DNA of 64,000 nt from Acinetobacter haemolyticus CIP 64.3 = MTCC 9819 (GCF_000369065.1 NZ_KB849800.1:62001-126000); one strand, 5' to 3'; counted from the first letter of the stretch, positions 27,853 through 37,611 are shown. Numbers and translations are program-made. Notes: a model not told the origin generated them from the sequence alone.

Positions 27853-29085
27853 ATGTCGTGGCTTTCTTCCTTAAAATCTGTTTTTTCACCAGCTCAAGAG
27901 GTGAAGGAAGACGAAATTCAAGCAGTGCTACAGAATTATGTTTTGCCAAACTCTGAAAATGCTTTAAAAGATCGAATTAGCCAAGTCAATGTACAAGGTC
28001 GTATCTTACAACTGACCATCAATACATACCCGCAAGAAAAAGATCATTTGCAACAAATTCATGACGAGTTGGCTGATGCTTTGGAAAAATGTGGAATCCA
28101 AGAACTGAATCTTCATATTATTCAACAAAAACATGCCGCACATGGAGAGGCGGGGCATAGCTGTTCATCTCAACCTAAAGCTGAAAATAGTAATAAGTTA
28201 CCGCCTGTGATGGATGCTTCTCCAAAAGCTGAGGAAGATCCGAATAATCCTCCAATCCAGAAAGCCGCACCACAGCAACGAGATGTGGCGCCACATCCAC
28301 GTATTCAAAATGTGATTTTGGTGTCTTCGGGGAAAGGTGGTGTAGGTAAATCAACAACCACTGTAAATTTAGCTTTGGCACTACAAAAACTTGGTTTGAA
28401 AGTTGGTGTCCTTGATGCGGATATCTATGGCCCAAGTATTCCAACCATGTTAGGAAATGCAGGCCGCACACCACAAATTGAAAATGAACATTTTGTTCCT
28501 TTAGATGCCTATGGCATGGCGGTGATTTCGATTGGTCATCTTATTGGGGCGAACAATACGCCTGTGGCTTGGCGTGGGCCTAAGGCAACGGGTGCACTAA
28601 TGCAATTATTCAATCAAACATTGTGGCCAGATTTGGATGTATTAGTCATCGACATGCCACCGGGCACAGGTGATATTCAACTTACTTTAGCGCAGCGTAT
28701 CCCTGTAACTGGGGCTGTGATTGTCACCACACCACAAAATGTCGCGCTCATGGATGCCGTGAAAGGGATTGAATTATTTAATAAAGTGAATATTCCTGTA
28801 CTGGGTGTGATTGAAAATATGTCAACGCATATTTGTTCGAACTGTGGACATGAAGAACAGATTTTTGGTATCGGTGGTGGCGATCAGCTTTCTGAACAAT
28901 ATGATATTCCATTGTTGGGGCGTTTACCCTTAGACGCAAAAATCCGTGAACATGCTGATAATGGGCAACCGAGTGTCGTAGTTGAAGATGATGCAGCAGA
29001 AAGTTATATGAATATTGCAGCAGTAGTGCTGGAACAAATGAATAAATTACCTCAGCGTCAGCGGGACGATAAGCGTATTTTCTAA
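27853..29085 (+). CDS. apbC: Iron-sulfur cluster carrier ATPase ApbC/Mrp
   Basis: A 410-residue P-loop ATPase that carries Fe-S clusters to target apoproteins. The N-terminal MIP18/DUF59-like domain covers about residues 18-92. A proline-rich linker (about 105-150) leads to the ATPase, with the deviant Walker A SGKGGVGKST at 159-168. The cluster-binding CSNCGH lies near residue 330. The linker is long compared with E. coli Mrp. TTTGGAG precedes the ATG, and a strong terminator follows. Confidence 0.93.
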   Translation: MSWLSSLKSVFSPAQEVKEDEIQAVLQNYVLPNSENALKDRISQVNVQGRILQLTINTYPQEKDHLQQIHDELADALEKCGIQELNLHIIQQKHAAHGEAGHSCSSQPKAENSNKLPPVMDASPKAEEDPNNPPIQKAAPQQRDVAPHPRIQNVILVSSGKGGVGKSTTTVNLALALQKLGLKVGVLDADIYGPSIPTMLGNAGRTPQIENEHFVPLDAYGMAVISIGHLIGANNTPVAWRGPKATGALMQLFNQTLWPDLDVLVIDMPPGTGDIQLTLAQRIPVTGAVIVTTPQNVALMDAVKGIELFNKVNIPVLGVIENMSTHICSNCGHEEQIFGIGGGDQLSEQYDIPLLGRLPLDAKIREHADNGQPSVVVEDDAAESYMNIAAVVLEQMNKLPQRQRDDKRIF

Positions 29086-29093
29086 CAACGCCT

Positions 29094-29118
29094 AGCCCAA
29101 CAAAACTGTTGGGCTTTT
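29094..29118 (+). terminator. Terminator after apbC
   Basis: AGCCCAACA and TGTTGGGCT form a perfect 9-bp stem with an AAAC loop, followed by TTT, 8 bases after the apbC stop. Confidence 0.85.
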
Positions 29119-29202
29119 AATTGTGTGGTTGTAAAAATATAACGTTTAGTAAAAATTGGCATGTCGATTGCTTCATTTCAATTTTAATTTGAGATGAGTT
29201 TT

Positions 29203-30078
29203 ATGAAGCGGTTGAAATATGCTGTCGGTATTGTAGGTGTTTGTGCTGCCTTTTTATTCAGTGCATGCAATAGTGATGAATCTAAAAAAGACAATGAACC
29301 CCAGCAGCAAATGAAATTACAACCTATCGTGATCCAAGGTGCATTACCCGTAGAATCTGAACGCATGGCTGCAAAGTTAGATCATGTAACTGTTGAAACC
29401 ATTGGTGGTTGGAAATTTTGGAAAGGTACTTACAAAGGTTACCCGATGATTATTTCTAAAACACGTATGGGGATGAGTAACTCAGCAGCAGCGACTGCGA
29501 TCGCGATTCAAAAGTATCAGCCGATAGCCATTATTAACCAAGGGACATCAGGTGGACATGACCCTGAATTAAATGTTTTTGATATTGTTCTCGGAAAATA
29601 TACGACCAATATTGGTGCATTTAGAACACCGCAACAACCAATTGGTGGTGGCTCAGATGCCTTAACATGGCATGAAGCATTTGATGTACTGCCTGAAGAT
29701 GAATCTGATCCAGAGCCAATTGCCATTCGTAAGTTTGAGAGTGATCCAGAGCTTTTAATTGCAGCTTATGCGGCAAAAGCAAACTATAGCAAAGGACAAG
29801 TTGTTGAAGGAACGATTGGTTCAGCAGATGTTTGGAATAATGAATTGGATCGAATTAAATTTTTCCATCGTACGTATGGAACTTCAGTTGAAGAAATGGA
29901 AGCTGCATCAGTCGCGCAAATTGCTCATCAATTCAAAGTACCATTTCTTGGGATTCGGATCTTATCAAATAATATCACCAATAACGGTGCTTATGATCCT
30001 GCGACAGGTGAAGCATGTCAGGACTATGTATTAGATGTTGCAGAACAATACATGAAAGCAAAAAGCGAGTCGAAATAA
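29203..30078 (+). CDS. Lipoprotein related to methylthioadenosine/S-adenosylhomocysteine nucleosidase
   Basis: A 291-residue protein with a lipoprotein signal peptide (MKRLKYAVGIVGVCAAFLFS before a lipobox cysteine in FSACN). The mature part matches the nucleoside phosphorylase/MTAN fold. IVIQGALPVESER aligns with the N-terminal loop and keeps the glutamate. NQGTSGGHDPELNVFDIVLG and EEMEAASVAQIAHQFKVPF match the core. The position of the catalytic aspartate in MTAN (ISD) here reads LSN, so activity is uncertain. Location should be outer membrane or periplasm, unlike cytosolic MTAN. An in-frame ATG at 29194 is an alternative start. Confidence 0.8.
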   Translation: MKRLKYAVGIVGVCAAFLFSACNSDESKKDNEPQQQMKLQPIVIQGALPVESERMAAKLDHVTVETIGGWKFWKGTYKGYPMIISKTRMGMSNSAAATAIAIQKYQPIAIINQGTSGGHDPELNVFDIVLGKYTTNIGAFRTPQQPIGGGSDALTWHEAFDVLPEDESDPEPIAIRKFESDPELLIAAYAAKANYSKGQVVEGTIGSADVWNNELDRIKFFHRTYGTSVEEMEAASVAQIAHQFKVPFLGIRILSNNITNNGAYDPATGEACQDYVLDVAEQYMKAKSESK

Positions 30079-30101
30079 AGCTTTGTATATTTCATATGGA
30101 A

Positions 30102-30130
30102 AGAAAGGCGGTCTTGACGACCGCCTTTCT
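30102..30130. terminator. Bidirectional terminator between the MTAN-like gene and the TRAP operon
   Basis: AGAAAGGCGGTC and GACCGCCTTTCT form a perfect 12-bp stem with a TTGAC loop, in the short gap between two convergent genes. Confidence 0.8.
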
Positions 30131-30152
30131 GAAATTTGCTTAAACTTCGAGT

Positions 30153-32165
30153 TTAAATGTTCGAAGATGATGGACTTTCTTTCTTGGCTTGTAAAATATT
30201 CATTGCAATTGAAAGACCGACCATCACTATTCCGATCAGATCAGTTCTGCCCTCAGGCATAATCATCAGTAATGCACCGATCCCTAAAACTAAACGCCAA
30301 ACTAGATTCATTGAGGTTCTAAAATAGCCCTCTACCGCAGCGCCTAAAGCCAAAATACCAACAATTGATGTAACGGTAATACTGACAATACTCCAGATTG
30401 GTGGAAGCGCAAATTCGCGTGCATTCAATGCAATATTAGTCGTATCAATCATTAGCATTGCAGGGTTATAGACAAACAAGAAAGGTACGATAAAGCCTGC
30501 TAGAGACAATTTGAGTGCTTGAAAACCAGTTTTCATCGGGTCGCCCCCTGAAATACCAGCCCCAGCAAAAGCAGCCAAAGCAACAGGTGGGGTAATATTG
30601 GCAAATAATCCAAAATAGAAAACGAACATATGAGCAACGAGGATAGGCACATCAAAATGGGCCAAAGCAGGAGCAGCCATTGTTGCAGTGATAATATAAG
30701 CTGGAATAGAAGGTAGCCCCATACCTAAAATCATGGAAGCGACCATAGTAAATAATAAGGTCAGAAACAGATTTCCTGCGCCAACACTCATGATATAAGA
30801 GGTCATCACCGATCCGAAACTGGTTAAGCTCACCACACCAATAATTAAACCAACCACCGCACAGGCAGACATCACCGACAAGGATTGTTTAGCACCATCC
30901 GCAAGCGCCTCTAAGATCTGTTTGAATCCCATACACGTGGTTTTGCGGAGATTGGCAACTACGATTGTTAAAAGAATCGTGTAGACGGCAGCATAACTGA
31001 CAGGCATAGACTGAAATAAGAAAAAAACTAACGCCACGATTGGAATCAGTAAATGTCCGCGTTCTTTTAATACTTCTTTAACGCGAGGAAGGTCAGCTTT
31101 AGGCAAGCCTTTTAAATTATCTCGACCTGCACGGAAGTGCACTTGGGAGATTACCCCAAGATAATAGAGCAATGCAGGAAGTACAGCAGCAAGGGCAATA
31201 GTGCCATAACTGACTCCTGTTGTTTCAGCCATAATGAACGCACTCGCGCCCATAATTGGCGGGAGAATTTGTCCACCAACTGAGGCACTGGCTTCCACCG
31301 CACCCGCAAAATTCTTTTGATAGCCAATTTTCTTCATCAAAGGAATGGTGAAGGAGCCTGTTCCTACCACATTTGCGACCGCTGTACCGTTAATACTGCC
31401 CATAAAGCCACTTGAAATCACAGCAACCTTTGCAGGGCCACCTTGTTTATGACCTGCTAAAGCCATTGCGAGATCATTGAACAGTTTGCCCATACCAGAT
31501 TTGGCAAGAAATGATCCAAATAGGATAAATAAGAAAATGAACGTGACCGATGCACCGATGGCTGATGAATACAAGCCCTCAGTTTTTAAATACATTTGAC
31601 CAAAAATATCGCTCACACTATATGGTCGAGTGAGTAAACGGTCAGGCATCCAATTAAAATGACTAATAAATGGATAGGCGAGAAAAACCAAACCTAAAAT
31701 CGGGAGCATCCAGCCCATGATTCGTCGTGCCGCTTCAATGACTAACACAACCGTCATGATTGCAAATACGATATCTAACGTATTGGGAATACCACCACGA
31801 GAGGTCATGATGTTTTGATATTCAATCCATAAATAGCCCAGTGAGGCAAAGGAGGCTAACATTAAAATCCAGTCATACCATGCAATATGCTGTCGATCAC
31901 TACTTTGTCGTGCTGGATAGAGCAAGAAAATTAGTGCTAAACCGATAGACACATGTGCTGAACGTTGGATCAGTTCAGGTAACGGGTTATAGGTAATAAA
32001 TAAATGAAAGAGTGAATAACAAATTGCTAAAACGGTAATAAAGAGGGCAACAGATTTCTGTTTGGGTGTGCGAGTAACCGATTCCTTATCAAACTTTTCT
32101 AATAATTCTCTTTGTTTGGCTTGATCACTCTGTTCTGGTGTTGCACTGTTATCGGGTTTATTCAT
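30153..32165 (-). CDS. TRAP transporter fused permease subunit (DctQM type)
   Basis: A 670-residue inner-membrane protein with the small (4 TM, about residues 40-190) and large (12 TM) TRAP permease parts fused, the usual form in TAXI-type systems. Family segments are GSINGTAVANVVGTGSFTIP, SASVGGQILPPIMGASAFIM and MILGMGLPSIPAYIITATM. It would use a sodium or proton gradient to import an organic anion delivered by the TAXI protein. It overlaps the DUF1850 gene by 4 bases. Confidence 0.93.
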   Translation of the reverse strand: MNKPDNSATPEQSDQAKQRELLEKFDKESVTRTPKQKSVALFITVLAICYSLFHLFITYNPLPELIQRSAHVSIGLALIFLLYPARQSSDRQHIAWYDWILMLASFASLGYLWIEYQNIMTSRGGIPNTLDIVFAIMTVVLVIEAARRIMGWMLPILGLVFLAYPFISHFNWMPDRLLTRPYSVSDIFGQMYLKTEGLYSSAIGASVTFIFLFILFGSFLAKSGMGKLFNDLAMALAGHKQGGPAKVAVISSGFMGSINGTAVANVVGTGSFTIPLMKKIGYQKNFAGAVEASASVGGQILPPIMGASAFIMAETTGVSYGTIALAAVLPALLYYLGVISQVHFRAGRDNLKGLPKADLPRVKEVLKERGHLLIPIVALVFFLFQSMPVSYAAVYTILLTIVVANLRKTTCMGFKQILEALADGAKQSLSVMSACAVVGLIIGVVSLTSFGSVMTSYIMSVGAGNLFLTLLFTMVASMILGMGLPSIPAYIITATMAAPALAHFDVPILVAHMFVFYFGLFANITPPVALAAFAGAGISGGDPMKTGFQALKLSLAGFIVPFLFVYNPAMLMIDTTNIALNAREFALPPIWSIVSITVTSIVGILALGAAVEGYFRTSMNLVWRLVLGIGALLMIMPEGRTDLIGIVMVGLSIAMNILQAKKESPSSSNI

Positions 32166-32638
32166 CTACATTCTCCTAACCACCAGATCTTCCATAATGG
32201 TGTGTACGTACTCTTAAACTGCACAAGGCTATAATTAGGCAGTTCATTTGCAATCGCCCATGTCGTATTGTTCCAGGACAGTTGACCTTGCATATTTCGT
32301 GAAACAGTCCAATTAATCTCTTTCAGTTTTTGGTTTACAGCCATTCTGACCACGCCATCTTTTTGAGAAATAATAGGGTAATCGCTTGGTGTACCAGCGC
32401 CAAAAGAAATTAGATCAGTATAGACCAAACGGAATGCATTTTTTTCACGATGATAACTTTCCCGCCATATTGTTTTTTCGACAGAATGTCGCCATTGCAA
32501 GTTAAAGTCAGCTTCACGAATGATGCAATTATGTTTTTCACTCATCACATGTGTATTTGCAATCGGATAACTAACCAATAAAACAATACCGAAGGCTAAA
32601 CAGAAAAGTGCAGCCGAAGCTGCACTTATAATTTTCAT
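32162..32638 (-). CDS. DUF1850 domain-containing protein
   Basis: A 158-residue exported protein: an N-terminal hydrophobic segment (IISAASAALFCLAFGIVLLV), then a small globular domain with FNLQWRHSVEKTIWRESYH, characteristic of DUF1850. DUF1850 genes are found between TAXI and TRAP permease genes in many bacteria. Its role is unknown. Here it overlaps both neighbours by 4 bases, so the three proteins are probably made together. Confidence 0.85.
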   Translation of the reverse strand: MKIISAASAALFCLAFGIVLLVSYPIANTHVMSEKHNCIIREADFNLQWRHSVEKTIWRESYHREKNAFRLVYTDLISFGAGTPSDYPIISQKDGVVRMAVNQKLKEINWTVSRNMQGQLSWNNTTWAIANELPNYSLVQFKSTYTPLWKIWWLGECR

Positions 32639-33639
32639 TGAGCTGCCGCGACCTCGTCGTAGTATTTTTTAGCACCTGGATGGAGTGGTGCGACTAAACC
32701 ATTTTGAGCACCTTGCAAAGTGATGTCTTTTGCTGCTTGGTGAGTATTGGCTAAAGCATCAAGGCTTTCGAAGAAGGTTTTAGTCAATTTATAAACATCA
32801 TCTTCAGATAAATCAGAGCGAACGACTAAAGCATTCATGATTGCTGCAGTTGGAATATCCTCAGCATTGTCATAGGTTCCTTTTGGAATGATCATTGGTA
32901 AGAAATAGGCCTGATCTTTGGCAATTTCTTTAATCTTATCAGGATTGATACTGACCAACTGTAGATCATAACCACGTTGCAATTCCATCAGTGACGAGTT
33001 TGGAATACCACTGGTAAGGAAGGCTGCATCTAGTTTTCCGCCTTTCAATGCATCCGCTGCTTCGGCATAACCTAAATAATCTACTTTTACATCCTTGTAG
33101 GTAATACCGAAACCATTCAACAAAGTACGAGCATTGACTTCAACACCTGAGTTCTGAGCACCAACTGCGATACGTTTACCTTTCAAATCCTCAATGTTTT
33201 TAATTCCAGATTTCTTTGAGGTTACGATTTGCACATAGTTCGGATAGAGCGCTGCGATTTGCTGAACATTGGTGATTTTATCTTTAAAGCTGCCTTGTCC
33301 ATTGATTGCTTCGGTGAGACTGTCGCTCATCACAAAAGCCATTTCTACTTTGTTTTGCTTTAACAAATTTAGATTTTCTACAGAAGCACCTGTGGTCTGT
33401 GTCTTAGAGTTAACACCATACGTTTTATGGTAAATTTCAGCCAAATTTGTTGCGATGACATTATATGGACCTGAAGCTCCACCAGTTGCAATATTAACAA
33501 ATCGTGTTTCCAGTTTATTGGCGCTTGTCGTTGCGGTACTGCCTTCTTGGCTTGCATTTTTATTGCCAGTATTGTCAGAACAAGCAGATAAACCTGTTAT
33601 TGCTAAACCGAGTAAAATGAGTTGGGGCCATTTTTTCAT
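32635..33639 (-). CDS. TAXI family TRAP transporter solute-binding lipoprotein
   Basis: A 334-residue solute receptor. I choose ATG 33639 (MKKWPQLILLG), preceded by AGGAG at a good distance; an in-frame extension to 33678 lacks this. The signal ends in a lipobox (GLSACS), so the protein is lipid-anchored. The mature N-terminus NIATGGASGPYNVIATNLAE is the TAXI signature. It is the first gene of the three-gene operon. The ligand is unknown; glutamate-like or dicarboxylate ligands are known for some members. Confidence 0.92.
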   Translation of the reverse strand: MKKWPQLILLGLAITGLSACSDNTGNKNASQEGSTATTSANKLETRFVNIATGGASGPYNVIATNLAEIYHKTYGVNSKTQTTGASVENLNLLKQNKVEMAFVMSDSLTEAINGQGSFKDKITNVQQIAALYPNYVQIVTSKKSGIKNIEDLKGKRIAVGAQNSGVEVNARTLLNGFGITYKDVKVDYLGYAEAADALKGGKLDAAFLTSGIPNSSLMELQRGYDLQLVSINPDKIKEIAKDQAYFLPMIIPKGTYDNAEDIPTAAIMNALVVRSDLSEDDVYKLTKTFFESLDALANTHQAAKDITLQGAQNGLVAPLHPGAKKYYDEVAAAQ

Positions 33640-33790
33640 TACTATCTCCTGTTTATATGCACACCATAAATCCATCATTTGGCTGCTTTATTTAATATTC
33701 AGTACATTTTTACGCAATTAAATATGTTCTACTCTTACCGTATTCTCAGGGGGATGGCAACTTATTTTACAGGTTTTTAGACTAAAGAAT

Positions 33791-34333
33791 TTATCTTGCT
33801 GAATGGCGTGATTTCCATTTGCGGATCACCATCCAACGCCAAATTAAATGTGTAGCAATATAAAATAATAGTGCGAACAGAACGGCTTCGATGATTAGCC
33901 CTATAATTAAGATTTTGGCTAAATGCAAATCAATATGTCCATGACCGAAATTTTGTAACCAGTTGAGGATCTGATGTAAGACGCCAAGTAGCATGTCTTT
34001 ATTAATCATATTGACGTGGAAGATTTTTGCACCAAACCAAAAACCTAAATATAAAATTGGGACAATGGTCAACGGATTGGTTAGCCAAGCCATACATAGT
34101 CCAAGCGGCAAATTTACTTCAAAATATAAAACCGTGAGAATAATGAAAAGGCTGTGGAAAGGAACTGGTAAAATTCCCCAAAATGCCCCAAGACCTATCG
34201 CTTTTGCAATCGAGTGTCGATTCACATACCAAAGCAATGGATTCAAGGTGCGAGTGCCGAATATTTTCATAAGTTTTAAATCGGCAATTTTTTCTGAGGA
34301 AGGAAGCCACTTTTGGAAGAATAGCTTAGGCAT
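33791..34333 (-). CDS. DUF2062 domain-containing membrane protein
   Basis: A protein of 180 residues from ATG 34333 (MPKLFFQKWLPSSEKI), or 190 if translation starts at ATG 34363. It contains the DUF2062 pattern: HSIAKAIGLGAFWGILPVPF, then PLGLCMAWLTNPLTIVPILY with two to three membrane helices. The family is widespread and its function is not established. Neither start has a strong ribosome site; I prefer the shorter because it matches the family beginning. Confidence 0.85.
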   Translation of the reverse strand: MPKLFFQKWLPSSEKIADLKLMKIFGTRTLNPLLWYVNRHSIAKAIGLGAFWGILPVPFHSLFIILTVLYFEVNLPLGLCMAWLTNPLTIVPILYLGFWFGAKIFHVNMINKDMLLGVLHQILNWLQNFGHGHIDLHLAKILIIGLIIEAVLFALLFYIATHLIWRWMVIRKWKSRHSAR

Positions 34334-34635
34334 AAAATGGGTAAAGTGATGAGAAAATATCATCTTTATCTTAACAGTCGTTTCTTAGCTCAAACTTAAA
34401 TTATGTACAATAAATGTTTGATTTTTCATGTTGTAAAAGCTAAAGTGCAGCGTGGGACGGTGAATAAATCTACGATAATGAGATGGTGACTTACAAGTTA
34501 CTAAACATTGACTCTTTAAAAAGATAGTAAATATAAAAGCTTAGCTGAAAGGTAGACATGACTCCTTACAGATATTTTTTGCTATCATAGTATTGTTTAG
34601 ATTAATCTAAAAACCTCTCTTAGTGAGGTCATTCA

Positions 34636-35229
34636 ATGATTTCATGGTTTTTTATTGGTTTGGTTGCCACGATCTTGTTCACACCAGGTCCAACCAATAC
34701 TTTGCTAGCATCTTCAGGTATCCAAGTCGGCGTACGCAAATCTTTATTGCTCATACCTGCAGAAGCGATGGGTTATATCATAGCGATTAGTGCATGGGGT
34801 GTGTTGATTGGTACTGTCTCTGCTACCTTGCCATTGCTTCCAACATTCTTAAAATTATTGAGTGCAAGCTATATTCTTTTTCTAGCTATAAAATTATGGC
34901 GTACAGCAGACCAACAAGTTGCATTGAATCAGCCAACGATCAGACCACGAGAGCTTTTATGTGCGACATTGCTGAACCCTAAAGCATTATTGTTTGCGTC
35001 AGCAATTTTCCCTGCAAGTGCTTGGACGAGCCAAGAAATATATTTGACTCATATGAGTACTTTCGTTGGGCTAATTGTTCCGATTGCTATGTTTTGGATT
35101 GCCGTTGGGGCAGCTTTAGCAACGAATAAAGTTGGATGGTTATCTCAAGCCAAATTACAAAGGACCGCATCTATTGTGCTCGTGAGTTTTGCGATCCCGA
35201 TCAGTTATTCTGCACTTTCTAAACTCTAG
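34636..35229 (+). CDS. LysE family amino-acid exporter
   Basis: A 197-residue inner-membrane protein of the LysE/RhtB type with about six helices. The N-terminal signature is FTPGPTNTLLASSGIQVG. The substrate is unknown: family members export lysine, threonine, homoserine or other amino acids. The AT-rich 270-base gap before it contains a possible -10 (TATCAT near 34583). TTAGTGAGGTC gives a ribosome site. Confidence 0.88.
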   Translation: MISWFFIGLVATILFTPGPTNTLLASSGIQVGVRKSLLLIPAEAMGYIIAISAWGVLIGTVSATLPLLPTFLKLLSASYILFLAIKLWRTADQQVALNQPTIRPRELLCATLLNPKALLFASAIFPASAWTSQEIYLTHMSTFVGLIVPIAMFWIAVGAALATNKVGWLSQAKLQRTASIVLVSFAIPISYSALSKL

Positions 35230-35329
35230 TCGTCATATCAGATTGCTGATAAAACAGCATTGTTTTCATTGGCAGCATTTTACGTTAAAGTAGCCACCAA
35301 TCATCAACTTCGTTTTTGGATATAAAGAC

Positions 35330-35899
35330 ATGGCAATAAAATCTGATCGTTGGATTCGTGAAATGAGCGAAAAACACGGCATGATTGAACCTTATGCAGA
35401 AAATCAAGTTCGTTTCGATGAAAACGGAGAAAAGTTGATTTCCTATGGGGTATCAAGCTATGGTTATGATGTCCGTTGTGCACGTGAATTCAAAGTATTT
35501 ACCAATGTACACTCTGCAATTGTCGATCCAAAAAACTTTGATGATAAAAGCTTTATTGATATCGAGTCTGATGTTTGTATTATTCCACCAAACTCGTTTG
35601 CTCTAGCACGTACGATTGAATATTTCCGTATTCCACGTAATGTACTTACTGTATGTTTAGGGAAATCAACCTATGCGCGCTGCGGTATCATTGTAAACGT
35701 TACGCCGTTAGAGCCTGAGTGGGAAGGTCACGTTACCCTTGAGTTTTCAAATACCACAAATTTACCTGCACGTATTTATGCGGGTGAGGGTGTTGCTCAG
35801 ATGCTGTTTTTTGAAAGTGATGAAGTATGTGAAACTTCATATAAAGATCGTGGCGGGAAATATCAAGGTCAAACAGGCGTGACACTGCCGAAGACTTAA
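35330..35899 (+). CDS. dcd: dCTP deaminase
   Basis: A 189-residue enzyme that deaminates dCTP to dUTP, feeding thymidylate synthesis. Family landmarks are [17 protein letters not shown], the catalytic-site segment [20 protein letters not shown] and [20 protein letters not shown]. The C-terminus [13 protein letters not shown] is also typical. The length equals the usual proteobacterial protein. It is monocistronic, with a terminator behind. Confidence 0.96.
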   Translation: MAIKSDRWIREMSEKHGMIEPYAENQVRFDENGEKLISYGVSSYGYDVRCAREFKVFTNVHSAIVDPKNFDDKSFIDIESDVCIIPPNSFALARTIEYFRIPRNVLTVCLGKSTYARCGIIVNVTPLEPEWEGHVTLEFSNTTNLPARIYAGEGVAQMLFFESDEVCETSYKDRGGKYQGQTGVTLPKT

Positions 35900-35907
35900 T
35901 GAATCAG

Positions 35908-35947
35908 ACATATTCACCATACAATTGGTATGGTGAATATGTATTTC
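35908..35947 (+). terminator. Terminator after dcd
   Basis: ACATATTCACCATAC and GTATGGTGAATATGT form a perfect 15-bp stem with an AATTG loop, followed by ATTTC, 8 bases after the stop. Confidence 0.75.
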
Positions 35948-36015
35948 TAAGAAAAGAATTATTAAAATAATAATTAAAAAATTACAAATCTACAAAATTA
36001 ATAAACTAATAATCT

Positions 36016-36057
36016 AAAAAAAGTAAGCTAAAATTCAACCGATTTGATCTTTTTATG
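36016..36057 (+). promoter_or_regulatory. Conserved upstream element of the first FilA-like gene
   Basis: The stretch AAAAAAAGTAAGCTAAAATT and about 20 bases after it recur, slightly changed, at 37822-37864, in both cases about 145 bases before the ATG. TAAAAT here and TACAAT there could be -10 boxes. The shared position suggests the promoter was duplicated with the gene. Confidence 0.45.
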
Positions 36058-36163
36058 TACAGACTATTCATCTAAATATTGTTTTGTGATGAATTACTGA
36101 AGTTAATACGAAAATTAGGAATAAAAATAATGATGAATGGATGTCTAACACATGGAGGGTATT

Positions 36164-37555
36164 ATGCGACAGTTTAAAACTCTTCATCTTGCAATATTTG
36201 TGACAAGTAGTTTGTATTTAACATCAGCATATGCAGCACCAACTACTCTCCAAAGTCTAAGCGATAGTGAAATGTCTGCCACGACTGGGCAGGCATTGAT
36301 GAGCCTATCATTTATTTCCCCTACAGATCTAGCTAACAAAGAAGCACAACGAGTTGGCGGCGATACTAGTGTTGGTTTTTATAAGTTGGGTTTAGAAGCT
36401 CAGATGGAACTGAATGTTAATATTAAAAAGCTTCAGTTAGGTTGTGGTGGTGTTAATGGCGCCGGTGGGTGTGATATCGATATTGATTATCTGAGCTTAA
36501 GTGGTTTAGGTAACTCAGAGACTTCTAATACAGACAGTGCAGCAGATCGTGCAGCACGTGCGGGTTCATCTGCGGTGTTGACCAATCCCTTTATTGAGTT
36601 TGCAATTCGAAACCCAGATAAAGCATCGACCCGTGAGATCGTTGGGATTAATTTAAGTTCTGAAAAGGCGATTGGATTAATTACCTTTGGTTTGGAGAAT
36701 GGTGCTAACAAAAGTGGTATTAATTCCCTTAGTGGATATATGGAGATTGCTGCAACAACAGGTATTGCGAATGTAAATGGTTTTGGAACGAGTCTTGTGG
36801 CAGGTGAGGCAGCAAAAGGAACGCTTAATCAATCTGATGGCTATAATCCTATTACAGGTAAGGTATGTAGCCTTCCATTACTTTGTGTACCAACTATTAA
36901 TTTTGAAACAAATTCTTATGCTCTCAATCTTCGAGATAAAGCAACAGGAAGTAATATTTTAAAAGGTGATTTAGTTTTGCCGCAACAGGCTATTACGGGG
37001 AAACGCATTACAAGTGCGAATCTAACTGCAACGGCGACAGTTCGCGATATTGATTTGAGTGGGAATATTGTTGCTAATGCAATAGGACTTAACTTAGATA
37101 GGCAGGTGACAGGTACGATTCGAAATCTTATGGTTGATGTGGCAATTAGTGAAGATCTAGGTTATTTCCATAAAGCCAACTTAAACGGTACTGCAGCTTC
37201 TTTGTCATTGCAGTCTAAAGATATTCAGTGGACCAATAATAACTCAGTTTCGCAAAATGGTTGGTGGTTAGAATTTTCGGATCCAATTGATATTGGATTT
37301 ATTGAGCCTGCTCTGAATGTTGATATTCCTAAGGCCACCTTGAATGAAGCATTTGCACAAGTATCTAAGTATTTGAATGATAATCCTATTAATTGTGGTA
37401 CATTTGGGGTGTTGAATTGCTTGTTCGGAGATACTATTCCAACAGGTACCGTTAACTTAATTAATGCTGCACGTCCACAAATGGCGTTAGTGGACTTAGA
37501 GCTAGCAACTCAAAACTTTACACCGAATTGTTATGGTTCTCTGAAGTTTTGCTAA
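36164..37555 (+). CDS. Exported FilA-like protein, tandem copy 1
   Basis: A 463-residue exported protein. The start is ATG 36164, preceded by GGAGGG; an in-frame ATG at 36152 is less suited. A signal peptide (about residues 1-24, ending SAYA) is followed by LQSLSDSEMSATTGQALMSL, a motif shared by the whole cluster. Cysteine pairs occur in LGCGGVNGAGGCDIDID and in the tail, which ends CYGSLKFC. The rest is rich in N, G, S and beta-prone segments, as in outer-surface proteins. It resembles Acinetobacter proteins named FilA ('putative pilus assembly'), but no pilus domain is visible. The function is unknown. Confidence 0.8.
   Translation: MRQFKTLHLAIFVTSSLYLTSAYAAPTTLQSLSDSEMSATTGQALMSLSFISPTDLANKEAQRVGGDTSVGFYKLGLEAQMELNVNIKKLQLGCGGVNGAGGCDIDIDYLSLSGLGNSETSNTDSAADRAARAGSSAVLTNPFIEFAIRNPDKASTREIVGINLSSEKAIGLITFGLENGANKSGINSLSGYMEIAATTGIANVNGFGTSLVAGEAAKGTLNQSDGYNPITGKVCSLPLLCVPTINFETNSYALNLRDKATGSNILKGDLVLPQQAITGKRITSANLTATATVRDIDLSGNIVANAIGLNLDRQVTGTIRNLMVDVAISEDLGYFHKANLNGTAASLSLQSKDIQWTNNNSVSQNGWWLEFSDPIDIGFIEPALNVDIPKATLNEAFAQVSKYLNDNPINCGTFGVLNCLFGDTIPTGTVNLINAARPQMALVDLELATQNFTPNCYGSLKFC
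36236..36845 (+). repeat. Long direct repeat, copy 1 (within the first FilA-like gene)
   Basis: This stretch recurs at 38038-38647, an offset of 1802 bases, with only scattered differences. A second shorter identical block (about 87 bases) is at 37191-37277 and 38990-39076. The sequence between the blocks is clearly more diverged. Confidence 0.85.
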
Positions 37556-37570
37556 TTCACCAAATTGTTG

Positions 37571-37611
37571 AAAAAACCTCTACTCTATTTTTATGAACAG
37601 AGGTTTTTTTA
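37571..37611 (+). terminator. Terminator after the first FilA-like gene
   Basis: AAAAAACCTCT, a 17-base loop and AGAGGTTTTTTT form a stem with a strong T-run. The first copy is therefore probably transcribed alone. Confidence 0.75.
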
